Shown here piece after piece: positions 7,035 to 14,187 of a stretch of DNA of 19,069 nt. The notes below the pieces were generated by a model that searched no databases, was not told where the DNA came from, and was given only the letters and a program-made list of their open reading frames with translations. The first letter of the stretch is position 1, and each line of letters opens with the position of its first letter. Position numbers and translations under genes: made by a program. Origin of the DNA: Helicobacter sp. (GTDB taxonomy: Bacteria > Campylobacterota > Campylobacteria > Campylobacterales > Helicobacteraceae); the NCBI GenBank assembly GCA_022766795.1, contig JALEPE010000039.1:1-19069 (forward strand), given 5' to 3'.

Positions 7035-8245
7035 TTGCTTGTGCGATAGCGGAATTGCCCTTTTTTAAATACCATATTGAATCCACCAATGCTGTAAAGC
7101 CATTTGTTTTCAATGGTGTTTTTCATAAAGGCTGCTAATTCGCCCTTGACATTCTTATGATAAACGATTCCGACACCATCAGTATGCCCGATAGAGCAGA
7201 CTGTGCCGCGATGGTTAAAAGCAAAAGGCTTTGAAAACTCTCTGCCTTCTAGTTTTGCACATAATAATTCTGCTACATAATCTCCCATCTGTGCTGAAAG
7301 TTGAGCCGTTGGTGCGTGAATCGCGTCTTTATTTGCGGCAACTGCACAATCCCCTACAACATAAATATTATTAAAATCTTTGCATTGCAGTTGTGCATTC
7401 ACAGCGATTCTACCATTTTTGTTTGGAATCTCGGATTTTTCAACAATGTCACTTCCCTTAACACCAGCACTCCAAAGGATTGTATTGCCATAGACACTTT
7501 GTGTTTTGCCGCCACATTCTATAATGACTTCCCCTTCTTTAATCTCTTTAATGCACGCATTGGAGAGGATTTCAACGCCCAATGCCTCTAGCTTATTTTC
7601 GGCTGTTTTAGCAAGGTGGTCGTTAAAAACAGGAAGAATGTGCGCAGAGCGACCAATACAGGTTACTTTTGGAATTTCGCGTGGGATTCCACAAATGAGG
7701 CAGAGTTCATCTAGCTGTGTTGCAAGTTCTGCGGTGAATTCAATGCCTGTAAATCCTGTCCCACATACGATAACCTGTAAATCTCTTGGGTTTTTAGTAT
7801 GGACATATTCTTTAAATTTATTTTCAATATTTTTATCTAGCTTTAGTGCGGCATTCAAAGAAGAGAGTGTGTAAGCGTATTTATCCACGCCTTTAACTCC
7901 AAAATTATTCGGTTTAAACCCAAGCGCAATCACCAAAATATCATATGCGTATGCACCGCCATTGCCAATAACTTTGTTTTCTTTTGGGCAGAGCTGTTTA
8001 ATTTTATCCTTAATGAAATGCACTTTATGCAAATCTAAAACTTTGCGATAATAAATTCTAGCTTTTCTAGCACTAAGCGTTCCGATTGCTACTTTATGTA
8101 ACAAAGTTGTTTGGTAATGGTAGTCGTGTTTGCTAATAAGCGTAATGGTTGCATTGCCTTTATATTGTCTTTGCAACCCTAAAGCTACCTTTAAACCTCC
8201 ATAACCGCCACCGATGATTAAAATTTTTTTAGGTGCTTCTGCCAT
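7031..8245 (-). CDS. NDH-2-like NAD(P)H:quinone oxidoreductase (FAD flavoprotein)
   Basis: A 404-residue two-dinucleotide-fold flavoprotein. The FAD-binding loop IIGGGYGGLKVAL lies at residues 10-22, the NAD(P)H-binding loop IVCGTGFTGIEFTAEL at 159-174, and the second FAD motif NNIYVVGDCA at 292-301. It is followed by the TAQLSAQMG motif (313-321), which in type II NADH dehydrogenases lines the quinone site. The length is right for NDH-2 (about 400-440), and there is no cysteine pair at the disulphide-reductase position. It would oxidise NAD(P)H and pass electrons to the membrane quinone pool without proton pumping; sulphide:quinone reductase is a less likely alternative. The start follows AAGGAATCACA. 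It is monocistronic: divergent from the Na/Pi gene and convergent with the aldolase-like gene, with which it shares a palindromic TTAA containing both stop codons. Confidence 0.85.
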   Translation of the reverse strand: MAEAPKKILIIGGGYGGLKVALGLQRQYKGNATITLISKHDYHYQTTLLHKVAIGTLSARKARIYYRKVLDLHKVHFIKDKIKQLCPKENKVIGNGGAYAYDILVIALGFKPNNFGVKGVDKYAYTLSSLNAALKLDKNIENKFKEYVHTKNPRDLQVIVCGTGFTGIEFTAELATQLDELCLICGIPREIPKVTCIGRSAHILPVFNDHLAKTAENKLEALGVEILSNACIKEIKEGEVIIECGGKTQSVYGNTILWSAGVKGSDIVEKSEIPNKNGRIAVNAQLQCKDFNNIYVVGDCAVAANKDAIHAPTAQLSAQMGDYVAELLCAKLEGREFSKPFAFNHRGTVCSIGHTDGVGIVYHKNVKGELAAFMKNTIENKWLYSIGGFNMVFKKGQFRYRTSN

Positions 8246-8419
8246 TGTGATTCCTTAGATTTAAACATTAGGTTGCATACTAAAATAAAAAACTTAATAG
8301 ATTCCTAAAAGGTTAAGAATTATTTTAATTTTTAAGATTCATTAAGGTTTATCTTTATGCAAAATCAAAATGTATGCTTAAAATTTAGAATCTTAAAAGA
8401 AAGCACAAACAACTTAAGA

Positions 8420-8425
8420 TATAAT
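8420..8425 (+). promoter_or_regulatory. -10 box of the Na/Pi cotransporter gene
   Basis: A perfect TATAAT lies 28 bases upstream of the ATG at 8454, giving a short leader that carries an AGAGAGG ribosome binding site. No -35 hexamer is obvious; the upstream region is AT-rich, as usual in this lineage. Confidence 0.55.
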
Positions 8426-8453
8426 TTAAGCTTTTATTTGCAAGAGAGGTATA

Positions 8454-10235
8454 ATGCAAAATATTAAACGCTATGTTTTAATGGTTTTAGTGGTTGTGTT
8501 GCTATATTTATTGGTTGTGTTTCCAGAGGTTGCAAAAATATTAGCCGGAGTTGCGATTCTATTAATTGGTATGATGAATTTAAGCTCTGGATTTAAAGCA
8601 TTTAGTGGTGGGATTTTAGAAAGTATTTTGACAAAATCCACAGATACACGCTTAAAAAGTATCATCTTTGGTGTGGTAACAACGGTTTTAATGCAGTCTT
8701 CTACACTTGTATCTGTCATTTCTATTTCTTTCTTATCAGCAGGGCTTATTACATTAGCGCAAGGAATCGGAATTATTTTTGGTGCGAATTTAGGAAATTC
8801 CGCTGGTTCTTGGTTGATTGTTGGGCTAACGAGTGTAAATATTTCTGTATTAGCGATTCCGCTTGTTGTGTGTGGAACGGTGCTTGGATTCCAAAAGGAC
8901 AATGTGTTAAAGGGAGCGGGTGCTATTCTTATGGGGATTGGATTCTTCTTTTTGGGTGTGGATTACATCAAAGTGGGGTTTGAATCCTATAAAGAAATTG
9001 TGGATTTATCGCGTTTTAACTTTGAGGGCTTTAAAGGAGTGCTAATTTTTGTGGGTCTTGGCGCATTAACAACAGGGATTGTGCAGAGTAGCCACGCAAC
9101 ACTAGCAATTATCATTGCTGCATTGCTTAGCGGACAAATTGGGTTTGAAAACGCTCTTGCAGCAACACTTGGGACGAGTGTTGGGGGTGTTGTAACTGCA
9201 GTTGTAGCGAGCCTTAGTGCAAATATTGAGGGTAAAAAGCTCGCTGTTGCAAATTGTATTTTCAACTTTACTATTGCAATTGTCGTCATTGCAGCCTTTC
9301 CATTCTTTGTAGATCTTGTCAATATTATTGCAAAAGTTATTGGAATCGCAGATACAAATTACGCATTGAAAACGGCACTTTTCCACTCTTTATTTAATTT
9401 TGTCGCGGTTGTGTTTATTTCTTTGTTTATCCGTCAAATTGTATTTATATTGGACAAAACGATTAAAGCACCACGTGATAGGGATATGGACGCTCCATTG
9501 TATTTAGATCCTAATATCGTAGAGTATCCGGATACGGCGATTGAAGCATTACAAAAAGAAGCGGTGCATTTATACAATAATGCTTATGCGCTCGTGGCAC
9601 ATACAATCGGCTTTAATCGCAGTGATATTCGTGGTCAAGAAAGTTTTGATTCTATTGTAGCAAATAAAAAGTGGTTTAGTGGAGATGTGGATTTAGATTA
9701 TTTGTATAAACGCAAAATTAAGGTGTTGTTTGACGCGATTATGGAGTTTGCGACAAAGGCGCAAAAGTATGTAGAGGACGAGGAGAAACAGCATCGTATT
9801 TATACCTTTAAGGTTGCGGCAAGAAATATCACAGAAGCAACTAAGAACTTAAAGATAATTCAAGCAAATATTAAAGTGTATTCCAAGTCAAAAAATATTT
9901 ATCTAGCAGATAAATACAATACAATGCGTAAGGATTTGGGAATGCTTTTGCGCAGTGTAGAGGAATTAAAGGTGATGAAAGATGAAAATGCGTATTTGAT
10001 TTTAAAACAACTCATTGCTTCTAAAGATATGCCAAAAGAATTTGACCATAAAAATATGCGTGATGTAGAGAATCTTATTACAGAGAATAAAATTAGCGTA
10101 GCAAATGGAACTTCTATTCTTAATGATAGTGCTTTTATCGCAGAGATTGCTTTGCATATGCTAGAGGCAATTTGCGTGATTTTCAATAAAGAAGAGTGGA
10201 AAGAATTTGAAAATCAAGAAGAGGCGGTTAAATAA
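8454..10235 (+). CDS. Na+/phosphate cotransporter family protein with PhoU-like C-terminal domain
   Basis: A 593-residue membrane protein. About eight or nine hydrophobic segments fill residues 7-335 and contain the duplicated Na/Pi cotransporter signature: QSST at 81-84 with GANLGNSAGS downstream, and QSSH at 211-214 with LGTSVGG downstream. These inverted QSS repeats are the sodium/phosphate binding hallmark of the family. From about residue 360 onward the protein is charged and helical, matching the PhoU-like regulatory tail that bacterial members of 550-600 residues carry. It would import phosphate (or a related anion) with sodium across the inner membrane. It is alone on its strand; the 3-prime end overlaps the end of the convergent ftsI gene by 22 bases. 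Confidence 0.9.
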   Translation: MQNIKRYVLMVLVVVLLYLLVVFPEVAKILAGVAILLIGMMNLSSGFKAFSGGILESILTKSTDTRLKSIIFGVVTTVLMQSSTLVSVISISFLSAGLITLAQGIGIIFGANLGNSAGSWLIVGLTSVNISVLAIPLVVCGTVLGFQKDNVLKGAGAILMGIGFFFLGVDYIKVGFESYKEIVDLSRFNFEGFKGVLIFVGLGALTTGIVQSSHATLAIIIAALLSGQIGFENALAATLGTSVGGVVTAVVASLSANIEGKKLAVANCIFNFTIAIVVIAAFPFFVDLVNIIAKVIGIADTNYALKTALFHSLFNFVAVVFISLFIRQIVFILDKTIKAPRDRDMDAPLYLDPNIVEYPDTAIEALQKEAVHLYNNAYALVAHTIGFNRSDIRGQESFDSIVANKKWFSGDVDLDYLYKRKIKVLFDAIMEFATKAQKYVEDEEKQHRIYTFKVAARNITEATKNLKIIQANIKVYSKSKNIYLADKYNTMRKDLGMLLRSVEELKVMKDENAYLILKQLIASKDMPKEFDHKNMRDVENLITENKISVANGTSILNDSAFIAEIALHMLEAICVIFNKEEWKEFENQEEAVK

Positions 10236-11977
10236 CCCTCTTTAATAAGAAGCTCTACCACTTCTTTAAAGAGTGGCACGGCGGTGCGTGCGGCAAAATA
10301 AGCCTCTGTTTCATTGGGTTCAAACACGCTAATACCGAGAGTGTATTCACTGCCTTTTGTATCACTTGCAAAGCCAAAAAAGGAGCTATTATATTTGCGG
10401 ATATATTTTCCGCCTTGTGCAATATGGGCGGTTCCAGTTTTGCCTCCAATAACGATTCCGGGGACTTGTGCAGTTTTTCCCGTGCCTTCACTAACGATTC
10501 TAATGAGTGTATTTTTTACAATGTTTGCGGTTTTGTCGCTAATGATTCTAATGGGGGCTTGATGTTTTAGTTTGTAACGGATAGATTTAGAGTCTTGGAG
10601 ATATTCTACTAAATAAGGTTCATAAGAGATTCCGTGATTAGTGATTATGTTGTAGGCTTTTAACATTTGCATAAAGGTTGTGCGCAATCCATAGCCATAA
10701 GACACTGTGGAGCGATATACTTCACTGCGGAATCTTCGTGCATCTGGAATCACTCCTGTGCGCTCGTAAGGCAAATCAATACCACTTAAATTTCCGAAAC
10801 CAAAGGCTTGTAATCCAGCATTGTATTCCGCTGGACTAAGACGTTGGGCGATTTTTGCCATACCGATATTGCTGGAATAAAGTAGCACTTCCTCTATGGT
10901 GGCAGATTCTAATCTATGTGTGTCTGTAATGGTAAAATTATGGAGCTTGAAGCGTCCATTCTCTAAGTTAATCACCTCATTAGTTGTAATGAGATTCTTA
11001 TCTAAAAGCATTGCATAAATCACAGGTTTAATGATACTTCCGGGTTCATAAGAATATTCAATGGCGTTAGCATTTAATTTAGAATAATCTTTTTTTTCAA
11101 TAGAGTTTGGGTTAAACCGCGCACTGCTTGCTAAAGAGATGATTTTACCGCTTTTACTCTCAATAATGCCGACTAAAATTTCCTTAGCCCCTAGCTGTTT
11201 AGCATAGTCATCAATGAGTCGTTCTATTTTTGTTTGCAATTTTAGTGGAATAGAACTAATAATATCGTAGCCATCTACACGTTCTTTAAAGGTTGAATTT
11301 TTGTTAATAATGACATTAAATCCAATATCGCGTTCGCCCACCATTAATAAATCACTATTGGGTTCCAATTCTGCATCAAAACTTTTTTCGATTCCTTTAA
11401 TACCTTGCACGCGCGTGATTTTAGAATTGTGTTCTTTATTAATATAGCCTAAAATTGGCTCCATCATATCGCCATAGAGATAATCGCGCGATTCTCCACT
11501 TTCTGTAATAGATAAGCCATATTTAAAAATATTGCCATTTTTATCCTCATAACTTTGGAATACATCTAATTGATTAAGTTTTAAGTTGAGTTGTTTTAAG
11601 TAGCTTGCACTTTTAGAATCAATATTATAAGAGAGGATCACATTGCCTTTTTGCTCAAGCTTTTTAGCGATTTCATCTTTAGGGATTTTACTATAAATGC
11701 TAAAGAGATTGATGAATAATTCCTTTTTTTGTGGGTTGATATTATAAGTATTAACAACAGCTTTATAGACTTTTTTGCTGGAGGCAAGCAGGAATCCGTC
11801 GCTACTATAAATATTGCCTCTAATGGCGTTTTCAATGCGTTTTGATTGGAGATTTGGGAGTTTGCGCTCGGTAATATTGTGGTAAAGAATCGTTCCTAGA
11901 AAGATGATAAAGCCCACCACCATTAAAAGAAATAGCAGCAGGACTTTGCCCGCTTTTTTGCTCTGTGTGTTATGCAT
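10214..11977 (-). CDS. ftsI: Peptidoglycan transpeptidase FtsI (class B penicillin-binding protein)
   Basis: A 587-residue protein. A short cytoplasmic tail and one membrane anchor (13-32) are followed by the class B dimerisation/pedestal domain (about 50-220, with the RGNIYSSDGFLLA segment at 53-65) and the transpeptidase domain. Active-site motifs are all present: S314-I-I-K317 (EPGSIIKP), S368-S-N370 (SSNIGMAK) and K513-T-G515 (GGKTGTAHIA). It cross-links septal peptidoglycan in the periplasm. It starts 8 bases after fliE, so it is the last gene of flgB-flgC-fliE-ftsI, an order I also recall from H. pylori. This ties a cell-division enzyme to a flagellar operon. PBP2 (mrdA) is the alternative name, but size and context favour FtsI. 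Confidence 0.9.
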   Translation of the reverse strand: MHNTQSKKAGKVLLLFLLMVVGFIIFLGTILYHNITERKLPNLQSKRIENAIRGNIYSSDGFLLASSKKVYKAVVNTYNINPQKKELFINLFSIYSKIPKDEIAKKLEQKGNVILSYNIDSKSASYLKQLNLKLNQLDVFQSYEDKNGNIFKYGLSITESGESRDYLYGDMMEPILGYINKEHNSKITRVQGIKGIEKSFDAELEPNSDLLMVGERDIGFNVIINKNSTFKERVDGYDIISSIPLKLQTKIERLIDDYAKQLGAKEILVGIIESKSGKIISLASSARFNPNSIEKKDYSKLNANAIEYSYEPGSIIKPVIYAMLLDKNLITTNEVINLENGRFKLHNFTITDTHRLESATIEEVLLYSSNIGMAKIAQRLSPAEYNAGLQAFGFGNLSGIDLPYERTGVIPDARRFRSEVYRSTVSYGYGLRTTFMQMLKAYNIITNHGISYEPYLVEYLQDSKSIRYKLKHQAPIRIISDKTANIVKNTLIRIVSEGTGKTAQVPGIVIGGKTGTAHIAQGGKYIRKYNSSFFGFASDTKGSEYTLGISVFEPNETEAYFAARTAVPLFKEVVELLIKEGYLTASS

Positions 11978-11985
11978 TATACGGA

Positions 11986-12303
11986 TTATATTTGTGTTTT
12001 GATTAATTCTTTGTAAGCGCTAATAGCTTTATTCCGCACTTCTAGCATAAGCTTCATACTATTTTCCGCTTTTCCAATAGCAATTGCAGCTTGGTGAATG
12101 TCTTTAATCTGACCTGTTGCCATATCTGCCATTGTTTGTTCGGATACCTTTTGATAAGTATTCACTTCATTGACTGCTTCTTTTAGCATACTGCCAAAAG
12201 TCTTTGCTGGCGGGTTTAAATCGTGATTTGGAGCAAGATTTGGAACATCTTGAAGTTTAGAGTTGAGTTTCTCTAAATCCACTCCATATTTGTTAATTTC
12301 CAT
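11986..12303 (-). CDS. fliE: Flagellar hook-basal body protein FliE
   Basis: A 105-residue protein, the usual size of FliE. The C-terminal two thirds show the family pattern FGSMLKEAVNEVN.YQ, then IHQAAIAIGKAENSMKLMLEVRNKAISAYKELIKTQI. FliE links the MS ring to the proximal rod and is exported early by the flagellar type III apparatus. It lies between flgC (10 bases) and ftsI (8 bases) on one strand, so it is translated from the same transcript. Confidence 0.96.
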   Translation of the reverse strand: MEINKYGVDLEKLNSKLQDVPNLAPNHDLNPPAKTFGSMLKEAVNEVNTYQKVSEQTMADMATGQIKDIHQAAIAIGKAENSMKLMLEVRNKAISAYKELIKTQI

Positions 12304-12313
12304 TTATAATCCT

Positions 12314-12814
12314 TTATGCTTGGAACATTGAAATCGCATTGGTTGCCATATTTTTTGCGCTTTGAAACACCGCAACATTAGCTTGATATGCTCTAGTGGC
12401 TTCAATCAAATCCGCCATTTCTATGACAGGATTGATATTGGGATATGCGACATAGCCTTCAGAGTTCGCGTCTGGGTGGCTTGGTTCATATTTCATTCTA
12501 GGTTGCGTATCATCGCGCACGATTTTATCAACATAGACACTCATTAGCGTAGGCTTTGGCTTACGCCCCTCGTCAAAAGTATCCATTTCATTTAATGGAT
12601 CTTCATATTCTAGCAAATTATTGCTGTTTTCATACTTTTGATTTAAAACTTTGTCAAAATCAAATGCTTTTAATACTAATTCGCGTCTTCTATAAGGTCC
12701 TCCCTCATCAGTGCGCGTAGTGTTTGCGTTTGCGATATTGCTTGAAATTAAATTGACTCTTTGTCGCTGTGCAGATAGCCCATAACCGCTAATATCAAAA
12801 CTAGATAAAAACAT
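12314..12814 (-). CDS. flgC: Flagellar proximal rod protein FlgC
   Basis: The protein is 166 residues when started at 12814 (MFLSSFDISGYGLSAQRQR). That ATG follows AAAAGGAATAAA and matches the FlgC N-terminus. A longer in-frame start at 12937 would add 41 unrelated residues and overlap flgB, so it is rejected. Rod-family signatures are present at both ends: QRVNLISSNIANANTTRT near the N-terminus and DLIEATRAYQANVAVFQSAKNMATNAISMF at the C-terminus. FlgC forms part of the proximal rod with FlgB and FlgF. The ribosome binding site overlaps the flgB stop codon, implying translational coupling. Confidence 0.96.
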   Translation of the reverse strand: MFLSSFDISGYGLSAQRQRVNLISSNIANANTTRTDEGGPYRRRELVLKAFDFDKVLNQKYENSNNLLEYEDPLNEMDTFDEGRKPKPTLMSVYVDKIVRDDTQPRMKYEPSHPDANSEGYVAYPNINPVIEMADLIEATRAYQANVAVFQSAKNMATNAISMFQA

Positions 12815-12824
12815 TTTATTCCTT

Positions 12825-13259
12825 TTAAATATTTCTTGATGATTCAATGGCGTAAGTAAAGATTCCACCTTGCTTACGCAACGCACCAATAATAGCTTGA
12901 TACATAATATCGTTTTTTCCCATTTCGCTTGTTTCAATATCTAAATCTACGCTGTTGCCATCATTTCTGGCTAAATGTCCATCACGATAAAACATTGTTG
13001 GACGATAAGGATCAATGTCTTTTTGCGGCAATAAGTGATTTTTGTTTGTTATAGCAGTTTCAAGTTCTAAATTGCGTTCGCGATTAAAGATTTTATCCGC
13101 TTTTAATGCCATCATTTGTTCAAAATTTACATCTTTTGGGCGATACATTGGAGTAGAAACATTTGCAATATTGCTTGCAATCATATCACGGCGTAGTGCT
13201 CTATGGTCTAGGGCTTCTTGCGCTAGTGCGCGCGCTGGACTATAAGTAAAGATTCCCAT
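12825..13259 (-). CDS. flgB: Flagellar proximal rod protein FlgB
   Basis: A 144-residue protein with the N-terminal rod signature RRDMIASNIANVSTPMYRPKDVNFEQMM (from about residue 23) and a helical C-terminus (MGKNDIMYQAIIGALRKQGGIF). FlgB is the first rod subunit laid on FliE and the MS ring. It heads the operon flgB-flgC-fliE-ftsI. The ATG is preceded by AGGAG and, further up, by a sigma54-type promoter, fitting a middle-class flagellar gene controlled by RpoN with its activator. Confidence 0.96.
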   Translation of the reverse strand: MGIFTYSPARALAQEALDHRALRRDMIASNIANVSTPMYRPKDVNFEQMMALKADKIFNRERNLELETAITNKNHLLPQKDIDPYRPTMFYRDGHLARNDGNSVDLDIETSEMGKNDIMYQAIIGALRKQGGIFTYAIESSRNI

Positions 13260-13295
13260 AGCAAACTCCTAAAAAAGACAAATTTGCTAGGATTT

Positions 13296-13313
13296 AAGCA
13301 ATATTTATTCCAA
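13296..13313 (-). promoter_or_regulatory. Sigma54 (RpoN) promoter of the flgB operon
   Basis: On the minus strand TTGGAATAAATATTGCTT carries the invariant GG (-24) and GC (-12) separated by exactly 10 bases, with TTGGAA and TTGCTT close to the Campylobacterota RpoN consensus. Predicted start is near 13285, about 25 bases before the flgB ATG. Confidence 0.85.
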
Positions 13314-13567
13314 GATTTGTATTTTTTATTTTTAAATTTGATATTTTGTTATTTTTAAAATTTTATATATTCCAATCACCCTAGAATCGTCATTGAAGTA
13401 GCGTATTAAATAAAAATGCAGAATAAGACTATACAATAAAATATTCCCAATCTTTTACAAAAACCTCCAAAATTACCTTCGCAACTTTTTGGGATTCCAT
13501 TATGCTAATCTCGCCTCCGCCAAACTCTAAAACTCTTAAAATCCCTAAATCTAGCAAAAAATGTGCG

Positions 13568-13706
13568 CTTCGGCGTTGCCTCGCAAGGACTAGGTGGTGG
13601 GTAAGGACAGAGGGGTAAGCGTGCTAGGGGTTGGGGGTTTAAGGGGGAAGGGGGACGCTTCGCAAGTAGAACCCCTTGCCCCTTTAGAAAAAGTTAGAAA
13701 AAGAAA
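13568..13706 (+). repeat. G-quadruplex/hairpin repeat (module A), copy 1, with flanks
   Basis: The core at 13618-13685 begins AGCGTGCTAGGGG. G runs of 4, 5, 5 and 5 bases with loops TT, TTTAA and AA occupy 13627-13654, then ACGCTTCGCAAGTAGAA and a C-rich AACCCCTTGCCCC. The second and later G runs can pair with the C-rich end to form a stem of about 13 pairs. The upstream flank (GGGTAAGGACAGAGGGGTA) matches the flank of the inverted copy at 18332-18420, so repeat homology extends beyond the core. Confidence 0.75.
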
Positions 13707-13780
13707 GTTTAGAATCTTAAAATTTGCGATTCTATAAAAAGCGTGCTAAAAAATTCATCATTGCGTTATTGCGATTCTAC
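13707..13780 (+). repeat. Inverted-arm module B, left copy
   Basis: This 74-base segment begins GTTTAGAATCTTAAAATT and ends TTGCGATTCTAC. Its reverse complement occurs at 18184-18257 with about three differences by eye, and a shorter reverse copy lies at 18659-18716. The region 13314-13567 before these repeats is AT-rich, and I see no gene or clear signal in it. Confidence 0.75.
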
Positions 13781-13811
13781 TTCGGCGTTGCCTCGCAATA
13801 ATGGAAGTGAG

Positions 13812-13880
13812 AGCGTGCTAGGGGTTGGGGGTTTAAGGGGGAAGGGGGACGCTTCGCAAGTAGAACCCCTTGCCCCCTTA
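13812..13880 (+). repeat. G-quadruplex/hairpin repeat (module A), copy 2
   Basis: Same unit as at 13618-13685, about 194 bases further on. G runs of 4, 5, 5 and 5 lie at 13821-13848, followed by the identical ACGCTTCGCAAGTAGAA and AACCCCTTGCCCCCTT. It is preceded by CTTCGGCGTTGCCTCGCAA (13780-13798), which also precedes copy 1 at 13568. Confidence 0.78.
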
Positions 13881-13965
13881 TAAAAAAAGAAAAGTTTAGA
13901 TTTTTTTGAGTTTATTTCTTGCCTCTTTATAAAAAAGAAAAGTTTAGATTTTTTTGAGTTTATTT
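13877..13965 (+). repeat. Tandem duplication of a 40-base AT-rich unit
   Basis: The unit at 13877-13917 (a run of A, then GAAAAGTTTAGATTTTTTTG and AGTTTATTT) is repeated with almost no change at 13925-13965, separated by CTTGCCTC. Reverse-complement relatives (AAATCTAAACTTTTC) lie at 18301-18330 and 18551-18577, next to module A copies. Confidence 0.7.
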
Positions 13966-14018
13966 AACGATTCCATTGATTCCATTGTAAAATTTTTATT
14001 ATTTTTTCTAAATTGCTA

Positions 14019-14045
14019 TAAACTTTTTTGTATTTTATCCGATAT
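14019..14045 (+). promoter_or_regulatory. Sigma28 (FliA) promoter of flaA
   Basis: TAAA (14019-14022), exactly 15 bases, then TCCGATAT (14038-14045): the FliA consensus is TAAA-N15-GCCGATAA. Predicted start is near 14052, giving a leader of about 135 bases. This is the expected late-class promoter for the major flagellin. Confidence 0.85.
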
Positions 14046-14051
14046 AATTGC

Positions 14052-14187
14052 ATAGCTAAACTTTACAAGAGAGTTTAAAAGCTTTTAAGACCTTTTCTTT
14101 TAAGCCTTAAACTCAAAAGCTTTGGCTTAGCTTAATTTAACAATGCACAACCAAGGATAGGTTGGCAGATTACAAAAGGAGTTTAAA
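14052..14187 (+). promoter_or_regulatory. Structured flaA leader with candidate CsrA sites
   Basis: The leader folds readily by eye. AGCTAA (14054-14059) can pair with TTAGCT (14127-14132), enclosing a hairpin GAGTTTAA (14071-14078) with TTAAACTC (14107-14114). A third stem CCAA/TTGG (14151-14165) presents GGATAGG in its loop, the form preferred by CsrA. The Shine-Dalgarno AAAAGGAG (14174-14181) contains a second GGA. In Campylobacter jejuni flaA translation is controlled by CsrA and FliW at such leader sites; that the same holds here is inference. Confidence 0.5.

Noticed and set aside
10238..10273. Interrupted hairpin CTCTTT...AAGAAG with CTTCTT...AAAGAG at the convergent end of the Na/Pi gene and ftsI
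   Set aside because: It lacks a T tail on either strand and lies in ftsI coding sequence, so a terminator call is not supported.
12868..12890. TTGCTTACGCAACGCAC in flgB identical to a piece of repeat module D
   Set aside because: It encodes the conserved GALRKQ stretch of FlgB; the match does not extend beyond 17 bases and is most likely chance or codon bias.
12815..12937. Upstream in-frame start for flgC adding 41 residues
   Set aside because: The extension overlaps flgB in another frame, matches no FlgC N-terminus, and the ATG at 12814 has a good AAAGGA site and the conserved beginning.
13568..13880. Repeats considered as a CRISPR array
   Set aside because: Units are about 70 bases with unequal spacing (about 194 to 246), contain internal G runs, occur in both orientations and have no cas genes near them.
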